Below, one piece after another: positions 14,331 to 20,167 of a stretch of DNA of 20,167 nucleotides. A program made the translations under genes and the position numbers. Source of the DNA: Leucobacter sp. (lineage in GTDB: Bacteria > Actinomycetota > Actinomycetes > Actinomycetales > Microbacteriaceae); contig JAPSIU010000016.1 in assembly GCA_031178565.1 (NCBI GenBank), forward strand, positions 1 through 20,167. Direction: 5' to 3'. The notes under the pieces were generated by a model. It saw only the letters and a list, made by a program, of their open reading frames with translations. It was not told the DNA's origin and made no database searches. Position 1 is the first letter of the stretch. Every line of letters begins with the position of its first letter.

Positions 14331-15076
14331 CGCGCTCCTCCAGTGACATCGAGAATAGCGCCGTTGACGTAGCTTGCTTCGGAGCTGACCAGCCACTCGA
14401 CAGCGGCAGCGATCTCGTCGGGAGTAGCGGGTCGCCCCATCGGCGAACGCGCTCCGATCTCGGCGGCGCGATTAGGCCGTCCCGCCTTTGCATGGATCGT
14501 CGTCGTGGTCGTTCCCGGGCTCACGGCGTTCACACGGATGCCGTAGGGAGCTGCCTCGGGTGCCAGTCCGATCGTGAGCGCGTCCACTCCGGCTTTCGCT
14601 GCCGCGTACCAGACGTACTCGCCCGGGGCTCCGGTCTTGGCGGCAAGGGAGGACACGTTGACGATGCATCGGGGGCGCTCGTCGCCTGCGTCGAGCCACA
14701 GGCGCATGGCCTGACGACAGAGCATGATCGTCGCGGTGAGATTGATGTCGATGACCTGCTGAATATCGTCTTCGTCTGCAGCTTCCAGATCGCTGATCCT
14801 GCCGGTGATGCCGGCATTGTTGACGAGCACCGTCGTGGAGCCGAGACGGGACGCCTGCCCGAACACGAGTTCGGGTCCGTCCGGCGCGGCGATGTGGCAT
14901 TTGAACGGGACGACTCGGGCCGTTTCCGCGGCGCAGCGTTCGGCGGTGGCACGGGCTTCCGCGTCACCGCGGCTGTACACCAGGAGCACGTGGTGGCCCG
15001 CGCGTGCGAGGCGGTGGACGATTCGGGCACCGATGCCTCGGCTTCCACCCGTGACGATTGCGACGGTCGACTCCAC
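14327..15076 (-). CDS. Short-chain dehydrogenase/reductase (classical SDR)
   Basis: This 249-residue classical SDR is complete: cofactor motif TGGSRGIG (9-16), NNAG (86-89), active-site serines VSS (141-143), and YAAAK with Y157 and K161, then NAVSPG and the C-terminal GAILDVTGG. It is an NAD(P)-dependent oxidoreductase of a hydroxyl or keto group. R13 after the glycine motif and the YSR stretch at 34-36 hint at NADP(H), as in FabG-like enzymes, but this is not certain. The start is GTG at 15076 with AAGG seven bases upstream. It is the first gene of a two-gene unit with the overlapping membrane protein gene; the MocR regulator lies 161 bases upstream on the same strand. The substrate is unknown. 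Confidence 0.9.
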   Translation of the reverse strand: MESTVAIVTGGSRGIGARIVHRLARAGHHVLLVYSRGDAEARATAERCAAETARVVPFKCHIAAPDGPELVFGQASRLGSTTVLVNNAGITGRISDLEAADEDDIQQVIDINLTATIMLCRQAMRLWLDAGDERPRCIVNVSSLAAKTGAPGEYVWYAAAKAGVDALTIGLAPEAAPYGIRVNAVSPGTTTTTIHAKAGRPNRAAEIGARSPMGRPATPDEIAAAVEWLVSSEASYVNGAILDVTGGAR

Positions 15077-15237
15077 TTCTCCGCCTTCGAGTCGGCTCCC
15101 CCGGAGGGAGAGGATGGCTCATCTGAACAGCGGTTCCACGCTCTCCGTGAAGAACGATCCTCCTCCTGCCCTCGCAGTTCAGCACACCGCCGACGGGTCG
15201 TTCGCGATCCAGGTCAGAGAAGTGGAATGGTCGGGAG

Positions 15238-16686
15238 TCACACCACTCCGGGCAATCGCGATATCTCGGGTCGAGCCGTTCCGAGAACCGCGATCTGCTC
15301 CCACGTCTCGGCGAGCATCGACACGCCCCGCTCCAGCTCGGCGACCGGCGAGGTGAACGGAAGGCGGATATGGCGCTCGAACGCACCGTCGATGGAGAAC
15401 TTCGGACCGGCGACCAAGGCGAGGCCTCGGGCTTCACAGAGACTCGTCAGCGCAGAACTCGCAGGTTTGTCGAGCTGCACCCAGAGCGAGAGCCCGCCCT
15501 CGGGGAACGGCACTGTCCACTGCGGGAGGTGCTGATCCAGCAACCGCGTGAGCACCGCGCGGTGCTCGGTCAGGAGTTCTCGACGCCGCAGCAGAAGCTC
15601 GGGCATCGATCTCACGATCTCCTCCCCGAGCAGCTGCTCCATCTGGGGCGTGCCGAGGTCTCCCGCCGCCCGTGCCAACGCGAGATGTCGAATAGTGGCG
15701 GTGTCGGCGCGAATCCACCCCAGTCGCAGTCCGCCCCAGATGGACTTGCTCATCGAGCCCACCGTGATCACTCCCGATCCGTCGGAGCGGGACCTCCGCG
15801 CATGACGGGCGAAAGGTCCGTCCTCCCAGCTTCGATCGATGTTCAGATCCGCTGTCGTTTCATCGATCACCAGGATCGTGCCGCTCCTTCGTGCCGCGTC
15901 CGCAACTCTCCCCCGCGAGTCCGGTGGCATCGACGCCCCGGTGGGGTTCTGGAAGTCCGGCACCAGGTAGGCGAGCGTCGGCCGGGCGGCGGCCATGGTC
16001 TCGATCAGATGATCGACGTCCCATCCTGCTGTCGTCACGGGAGTCGTGATGAGTCGGGCCCCCGCCCGCTGGAGGGCGTCATAGGCATGGGGGTAGGTGG
16101 GCGCTTCGACCAGAGCGATGTCGGCGCGCCTGAGCAGGGTGTGGGCGATGAGCGAGATCGCGTGCTGACCGCCCATGGTCACCATGATCTGGTCCGGCGT
16201 GGTGGGGAGACCCCGGTCGGCATAGCGTTCTGCGATCGCGTCTCGGAGCCCGCGGTTGCCGAGCAGGTCGAAGCCCGGGCCGTCCAGCGCTTCGACCATA
16301 CGGTTGCCGACCTGAGCGAGAATATCGCGCAGACCTTCGACAGGCGGCGGAACGGCGCGGGCGAAATCGATCGTTCGCCGATCCGCCGCATCGCCCTGTC
16401 CGGCTCGCGGAAGTACGACGCGACTTCCCGACCCCTGTCGGCTCACCAGGCAACCGGCGTCACGCAGCGCCTGATAGCAGGCCACGATCGTCGTGCGACT
16501 CCGGCGGGTGTGAGCGGCGAGCTCGCGCTCGGATGGAAGTCGCGTGCCGACCGGGATACGACCGTCCACGATCAGGAGCCGGATCTTCGCCGCCAGCGCT
16601 TCGTAGACCGGTCGCGCGGGGTCGAGTTCGCCGACCAGTCCGACGAGGTTGCGAGCTGAAAGACGTGCGCCGGCAACGGTTGACAT
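15238..16686 (-). CDS. MocR-type regulator (GntR winged helix plus aminotransferase-like domain)
   Basis: This 482-residue protein starts from ATG 16686. It has a winged helix-turn-helix at about residues 26-92 (RPVYEALAAKIRLLIVDGRI, then the GTRLPSERELAA motif and RTTIVACYQALRDAG). A fold-type I aminotransferase-like domain follows: FQNPTG (N247), ILVIDETTADL (D275), GSMSKSIWGGLRLGW (PLP lysine K314, R321). All PLP-anchoring residues are present, so a PLP-responsive effector domain is expected. A farther ATG (16731) exists, but neither start has a clear ribosome site; 16686 is favoured by homology start. MocR proteins often control vitamin B6, GABA, taurine or amino-acid genes and usually the gene next door; here the candidates are the SDR pair downstream or the divergent dehydrogenase genes. 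Confidence 0.88.
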   Translation of the reverse strand: MSTVAGARLSARNLVGLVGELDPARPVYEALAAKIRLLIVDGRIPVGTRLPSERELAAHTRRSRTTIVACYQALRDAGCLVSRQGSGSRVVLPRAGQGDAADRRTIDFARAVPPPVEGLRDILAQVGNRMVEALDGPGFDLLGNRGLRDAIAERYADRGLPTTPDQIMVTMGGQHAISLIAHTLLRRADIALVEAPTYPHAYDALQRAGARLITTPVTTAGWDVDHLIETMAAARPTLAYLVPDFQNPTGASMPPDSRGRVADAARRSGTILVIDETTADLNIDRSWEDGPFARHARRSRSDGSGVITVGSMSKSIWGGLRLGWIRADTATIRHLALARAAGDLGTPQMEQLLGEEIVRSMPELLLRRRELLTEHRAVLTRLLDQHLPQWTVPFPEGGLSLWVQLDKPASSALTSLCEARGLALVAGPKFSIDGAFERHIRLPFTSPVAELERGVSMLAETWEQIAVLGTARPEISRLPGVV

Positions 16687-16735
16687 GAGTCCAGTATGAC
16701 CCGACTGGCCCTGTTCCTCCGATAGCTGCATCGAA

Positions 16736-16757
16736 TTGGATTACCTGAAAGCGGATT
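16736..16757. promoter_or_regulatory. Repeated GGATT elements upstream of the MocR gene, possible operator
   Basis: TTGGATT (16736-16742) and GCGGATT (16751-16757) repeat with 15-base spacing in the gap between MocR and the divergent reading frame. MocR proteins commonly bind direct repeats in their own promoter. The match is short and could be chance. Confidence 0.2.
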
Positions 16758-16781
16758 GAACCAGGACACGAGGGGTGACCC

Positions 16782-17063
16782 ATGATCACGGTACGTGCGG
16801 GAGCGTTCCTCGGACTGACCCATCTCCTCGAGCGCACGTGCATAGCCTGCGTCTGCGTGGAGGACCTCAGGGGCGAAGGCGCCTGCTCCGCTCTGGGCGA
16901 CACTGGAGAAGCACCACTCGGATATGTCGAGTCGTCGGACCTGATCGTGCTCGCCGTCGCCGCCGGAGTGCTCGCGGTCTCCGTCGGTGCGCTCTGCTTC
17001 GCGAAGCGGGACGTGCGGGTACGGCCCGCCCGCGACGACGACACGAGGAGGCGGCAACCGTGA
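16782..17063 (+). pseudogene. Probable ABC-permease C-terminal remnant, coupled to the downstream dehydrogenase
   Basis: This 93-residue open frame has a C-terminal part with one clear membrane segment (LIVLAVAAGVLAVSVGALCF, about residues 54-73) followed by the basic tail AKRDVRVRPARDDD. That resembles the last segment of ABC-2-type permeases. The first 50 residues are cysteine-rich and do not look like a designed N-terminus. Its stop overlaps the dehydrogenase start (GTGA), a coupling typical of a real upstream gene. I read it as a truncated or decayed gene tail that still carries the translational junction. A small intact membrane protein is the alternative. Confidence 0.35.
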
Positions 17064-17953
17064 ACGGGAGCTCTCCCGGCGGCACCCGGCCCGTCGGCTT
17101 CATCGGCCTGGGGTTGATGGGCTCCGCGATGGCTGCGAATCTGCTCGAGCAGACCCCGCTCGTCGTGTGGAACCGAACCCGATCAGCCTGCGACGCTCTC
17201 GAGGCCGCCGGGGCCGATGTCGCGGAATCGGCGGCTTCGGTCTTCGGGAAGACGCGGATCGTGTTCGTCATGCTCTCCGACGAGCGGGCCGTCGACGCGG
17301 TGCTCGGACTCGATGGCCCGGTGCCGTTTCAGGATCGGACCGTGATTCTCATGAGCACCGTCGCTCCCGCCTATTCCGAGGCTCTCGCGCGCCGAATCGT
17401 GGACGCCGGCGGAGTCTACGTCGAAGCCCCCGTCTCGGGGTCGCGGCAGCCGGCGGAGGACGGCACCCTGATTTCCATGATCGCCGGCGAGAGCGCATCC
17501 CTCGACCACGTCGAGCCCTTCATTCATTCGATGAGCTCGATGGTGTTCCGATGCGGTTCGGTGCCCGCGGCTCTCACGATGAAACTGGCCGTCAACACCT
17601 TTCTCATCACGCTCGTGACCGGGCTTGCAGAGTCGTTTCACTTCGCCGAGGAGAACGGCATCGAGCTGGAGGCCCTGCGGCGTATTCTCGATGCCGGCCC
17701 GATGGCGTCGGCCGTGTCGAGAGCGAAGAGCGCGAAGCTCGCTCACCGGGACTGGACTCCCCACGCGGCGATCCCCGACGTGCTCAAGAACAGTCGACTC
17801 GTGCGCGATCAGGCTCGCCGCGCCGGATGCGCAAGCCCGCTGATCGACGTGTGCACCGAGCTGTACGCCGAGGCGGAAGCGCACGGGCAGGCCGACAGCG
17901 ACATGGCAGCGGTGGTCACTGCGATACGGCGTCGCACCCTCGACAGAAGGTGA
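17060..17953 (+). CDS. NAD(P)-dependent beta-hydroxyacid dehydrogenase (3-hydroxyisobutyrate dehydrogenase-like)
   Basis: This 297-residue protein has an N-terminal Rossmann motif GFIGLGLMGSAMAANL (residues 13-28), VVWNRT at 35-40 (the arginine-threonine after strand 2 suggests NADPH, as in glyoxylate/succinic-semialdehyde reductases), the substrate loop APVSGSRQPAEDGTLISMIAG (123-143), and the catalytic lysine K175 in TMKLAVNTFL. The C-terminal helical domain is complete. It would reversibly oxidise a 3-hydroxy acid or reduce a short aldehyde acid. The GTG at 17060 is chosen for the GTGA overlap with the upstream frame and GAGGAGG just upstream; the longer open frame beginning at 16775 is not coding-like. 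It was probably once followed by an FAD monooxygenase gene, now broken, 38 bases downstream. Confidence 0.9.
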   Translation: MNGSSPGGTRPVGFIGLGLMGSAMAANLLEQTPLVVWNRTRSACDALEAAGADVAESAASVFGKTRIVFVMLSDERAVDAVLGLDGPVPFQDRTVILMSTVAPAYSEALARRIVDAGGVYVEAPVSGSRQPAEDGTLISMIAGESASLDHVEPFIHSMSSMVFRCGSVPAALTMKLAVNTFLITLVTGLAESFHFAEENGIELEALRRILDAGPMASAVSRAKSAKLAHRDWTPHAAIPDVLKNSRLVRDQARRAGCASPLIDVCTELYAEAEAHGQADSDMAAVVTAIRRRTLDRR

Positions 17954-17991
17954 CCGAGCCGCACCGATCGAGGCGGCCCCGGAAAAATCAC

Positions 17992-18220
17992 ATGAGGATC
18001 CTGATCATGGGAGCAGGTATCGCCGGGTCGACGCATGCCCACTGGCTGGTACGCGGAGGCCACGAGGTGACGATCATCGAACGCGCACCCGCTCCTCGCG
18101 ATGGCTATCTCATCGTCTCTGGGGAGCCGACTTCGAGGTGGAGGAGTGGATGGGAGTGGTGCCAGGGATAGTGGAGCGCGGCTACGCCGTGCGCGAATTG
18201 CGTGAGGTTTACGGGATCGA
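17992..18220 (+). pseudogene. FAD-dependent monooxygenase, N-terminal fragment with frameshift
   Basis: ATG 17992 opens MRILIMGAGIAGSTHAHWL, a GxGxxG FAD-binding Rossmann motif, followed by GGHEVTIIERAPAPRDGYLI as in PHBH-fold aromatic hydroxylases and tetracycline-type oxygenases. A single-base loss at about 18113-18121 moves the homology to the next frame, where GADFEVEEWMGVVPGIVERG and YAVRELREVYG continue it to about 18215. The rest of the gene (about 300 residues) is missing, replaced by a dehydrogenase tail. The original frame stops at 18171. It cannot make an active enzyme. Confidence 0.75.
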
Positions 18221-18527
18221 GCCGACCGAGCGCGGCAGGTACACGCACTACGGCGTCGCGAAGGCCGCCGTCGCCCACTACTCCCGCTACCTCGCGAAGG
18301 ATCTCGGGCCCGAGGCGATCCGCGTCAACTGCCTGGCTCCCGGGCCGATCGCGACCGGGCGGCTGTTGCGCCGCATGTCCGAGAGCCCGCGCGCGAACGA
18401 GCACGTGCGGAATGCACTGGGCCGCATCGGCACGGCTTCCGATCTCGTCGGCCTCGTGCGTTTCCTTCTCGAACCGGGATCCGAGTACCTCACCGGTCAG
18501 GTCATCCGCATCGACGGGGGCCTGTAG
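18220..18527 (+). pseudogene. Short-chain dehydrogenase, C-terminal fragment
   Basis: The frame continues from the monooxygenase remnant without a stop into YTHYGVAKAAVAHYSRYLAK, an SDR YxxxK active-site region, then IRVNCLAPGPIATGRLL and the typical end YLTGQVIRIDGGL. The cofactor-binding half (TGxxxGIG, NNAG) is absent, so the fragment cannot bind NAD(P). The junction with the monooxygenase fragment falls at about 18216-18235. It is the product of a deletion joining two genes in the same orientation. Confidence 0.75.
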
Positions 18528-18542
18528 CGAGACCGGATGACT

Positions 18543-18596
18543 TTGACGCTGACGCCCCCGCAACAGAATCGCGGGCGGCCTTGGCGCTGACGCCCC
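18543..18596. repeat. Paired 16-base direct repeat with a hairpin between convergent genes
   Basis: TTGACGCTGACGCCCC (18543-18558) recurs as TTGGCGCTGACGCCCC (18581-18596), 15 of 16 identical, 38 bases apart. Between and overlapping them, CCCGC (18557-18561) can pair with GCGGG (18571-18575) around a 9-base loop. The region lies between the dehydrogenase fragment and the convergent M20 gene, so a termination role is possible, but the stem is short and there is no T-run. Confidence 0.5.
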
Positions 18597-19793
18597 TCAG
18601 GCGCCGGCGAGCGTACGCCAGGCCAGGGTCGCCAGTGCGGCGGCCTGATCCCCGAGGACGGAATCGTCGAACAGAACCCGCGGCGAGTGATTGAACTCGA
18701 CGGTCGCGGGGTCGACGTCCGGGGGCGTGGCCATGAGCGTCATGAACGTGCCGGGGATCTCGTTGAGCACGAAGGAGAAATCCTCCGATGCCATGACCGG
18801 CGTCGGCAGGATCTGCACGCGCTGCGCGCCGAAGGCATCCGCGAGCCAGCCCGTCACGTTGCTCGTGGAATCCGCGTCGTTGATCGTGACGGGGTACGCC
18901 ACGTGGAAGTCGACCTCGGCCGTCTGCCCGTGAGCTGCCGCGATGTGGCCGGCGAGCCGGGGCAGCTCTTCCCGGAGCGTGCGGACTGACGCTTCCGACA
19001 GTGTGCGGATGGTCGCCCGAAGCGTGGCGGTCTCCGGGATGATGTTCAGGCCATCGCTCGCCTCCAGCTGCGTGACCGAGAGAATAACCGGGTCGAACGG
19101 GTCGAAGCGGCGGGTGGCGAACGTCTGCAGCGCCAGGATGATCTCCGCGGCGACCGGCACGGGGTCAAGGGCTTGGTGCGGTTGGGAGCCATGTCCACCA
19201 CGGCCGCGCACGGTGATCGCGAGCTCATTCGCGCCGGCCATGATCGCCCCTGCCCGTGTGGCGAACACGCCTCGCGGACCCGGGGCGACGTGAATGCCGT
19301 AGGCGGCGATCGGCCGGTTCCCGGTCGCGTCGAGCAGTCCTTCCTCGAGCATGATGCGTGCTCCGCCGTAGCCCTCCTCGCCGGGCTGGAACATGAACAG
19401 GATGTCCCCGACGAGTTCGTCGCGGTGCGCGGCGAGCAGACGGGCGGCACCGACGAGACCGGCGGTGTGCAGGTCGTGGCCGCACGCATGCATCCGCCCG
19501 TTCGTGGCCGCGTATTCGAGGCCCGTCTCCTCTTCCAGGGGCAGTGCATCCATGTCGCCGCGCAGCAGCACGGTGGGGCCCGGCTTCCCTCCTCGAAGCA
19601 CGGCGACGATCGAAGTCAGATCCTGCCCCAGGGTGATCTCGAGGCCGAGCGGCTCGAGATCATGAAGCACCGCCCGCTGCGTGTCGGGCAGATCGAGCCC
19701 TATCTCCGGGTTCGCGTGCAGGGTTCGGCGGAGCGCTTGCAGATCGGGAAGGAGCTGTGCGGCTTCGTCGGCGAAGGCGGGGATTGTCATCAT
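18597..19793 (-). CDS. M20-family metallo-amidohydrolase (hippurate/IAA-amino-acid hydrolase type)
   Basis: This 398-residue protein, typical for the family, has LLRGDMDALPLEEETGLEYA, then MHACGHDLHTAG with C104, H106 and H109, the catalytic pair GEEG (E139, E140), YGIHVAPGP (H168), the dimerisation domain from about 190 to 300 with GRGGHGSQPH, and ASEDFSF and NHSPR near the end. These residues form the binuclear metal site of M20D amidohydrolases, which cleave N-acyl or N-aroyl amino acids. No signal peptide is present, so it is cytoplasmic. The start ATG at 19793 has AGAGGA seven bases upstream; the second ATG is possible. It stands alone, convergent with the broken genes on its left. The substrate is not determinable. 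Confidence 0.9.
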   Translation of the reverse strand: MMTIPAFADEAAQLLPDLQALRRTLHANPEIGLDLPDTQRAVLHDLEPLGLEITLGQDLTSIVAVLRGGKPGPTVLLRGDMDALPLEEETGLEYAATNGRMHACGHDLHTAGLVGAARLLAAHRDELVGDILFMFQPGEEGYGGARIMLEEGLLDATGNRPIAAYGIHVAPGPRGVFATRAGAIMAGANELAITVRGRGGHGSQPHQALDPVPVAAEIILALQTFATRRFDPFDPVILSVTQLEASDGLNIIPETATLRATIRTLSEASVRTLREELPRLAGHIAAAHGQTAEVDFHVAYPVTINDADSTSNVTGWLADAFGAQRVQILPTPVMASEDFSFVLNEIPGTFMTLMATPPDVDPATVEFNHSPRVLFDDSVLGDQAAALATLAWRTLAGA

Positions 19794-20079
19794 CGTCGGG
19801 TCCTCTTCATCGGGTCTTCTTCCGGCTCGGCCCGGGAGGCCTCGTTCCTTCAGCGTATCCGGGTTGCTCCCCGACTCCGCCGATCGGGGCCATCGTCGCT
19901 GCTATCTGGCCCGCGACGTGTGGCGGCGTGCGATGACCTTCGCGGACGGTCCCAGGCAGAGCTGAGCCTTATCCGGTTCTCCGGCGAAAAGCAGGAAACG
20001 CTGACCCTACCGGCGCTCGGCGGCTTGTTCCAGGGAAAGCCCAGCTGATATGTAGATAGTTCCTGTCAAGTGGCAGGGG
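19794..20079. other. Stretch without a recognisable gene
   Basis: No reading frame here shows convincing coding character. The first about 60 bases are presumably the leader and promoter of the M20 gene. Plus-strand frames open through the region, but they are continuations of antisense frames from the M20 gene. A possible minus-strand TTGACA lies near 20063-20068, with no -10 element at a good distance. Confidence 0.4.
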
Positions 20080-20118
20080 AAAGAGCGCTCGGAGCTGGTC
20101 ATGCTACGAGCGCTCTTT
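20080..20118. terminator. Strong hairpin with a perfect 12-bp stem
   Basis: AAAGAGCGCTCG (20080-20091) and CGAGCGCTCTTT (20107-20118) are perfect complements around a 15-base loop. A-rich start and T-rich end make it look like a bidirectional terminator. No gene in the window ends toward it on the plus strand, so it probably serves a minus-strand gene beyond the right edge. An overlapping pair GGTCAT (20097-20102) and ATGACC (20123-20128) could form an alternative structure. Confidence 0.55.
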
Positions 20119-20167
20119 GGGTATGACCGACAGCCGGGGGGGTGTCTCTGGCGTGCGTGTAGGGTGC

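Noticed and set aside
19173..20048. Plus-strand open frame running past the M20 start
   Set aside because: Mostly antisense to the M20 gene; the remaining tail shows no recognisable protein features.

Overview
The window looks like a chromosomal stretch from a high-GC Gram-positive bacterium, most likely an actinobacterium of the Micrococcales/Microbacteriaceae type. The grounds are a strong G/C bias at third codon positions, frequent GTG/TTG starts, and the mix of PucR, MocR and GntR/FCD regulators with a lipoprotein-type amino-acid ABC transporter. Genus is not decidable from the sequence alone. No rRNA, tRNA, CRISPR array or intact mobile element was seen.

Left part (1-4450, minus strand). 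A GntR/FCD regulator stands upstream of three tandem, diverged copies of an acetoacetate-decarboxylase-like enzyme. These are followed by an amino-acid-type solute-binding lipoprotein and the start of an ABC permease that runs off the left edge. A perfect palindrome (3583-3598) just ahead of the first decarboxylase-like gene, and a matching half-site ahead of the regulator gene, suggest that the regulator controls both. A lone SIMPL-domain protein gene follows (4556-5185).

Central part (5285-12967). A compact minus-strand operon encodes, in transcription order, an alpha/beta hydrolase, a luciferase-like (LLM) flavin monooxygenase, an M19 dipeptidase-like protein lacking part of the usual metal site, a flavin reductase fused to an IclR-like effector domain, and an MHS-type MFS transporter. 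A hairpin terminator follows. Divergently transcribed are a PucR-type regulator and a 102-residue protein of unknown function. The set resembles known two-component flavin ring-opening pathways (for example Rut pyrimidine catabolism), but the gene combination differs. It is the best candidate here for an undescribed catabolic system: import, FMNH2-dependent oxygenation, then two hydrolytic steps, under PucR control.

Right part (12942-20167). This part is patchy and partly decayed. It holds a frameshifted membrane protein gene, a small membrane protein coupled to a short-chain dehydrogenase, a MocR-type regulator, a likely ABC-permease remnant coupled to a 3-hydroxyisobutyrate-dehydrogenase-like gene, and a scar in which the N-terminus of an FAD monooxygenase runs into the C-terminus of a short-chain dehydrogenase. 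An intact M20 amidohydrolase gene follows. The right edge has no recognisable gene but carries a strong 12-bp-stem hairpin.
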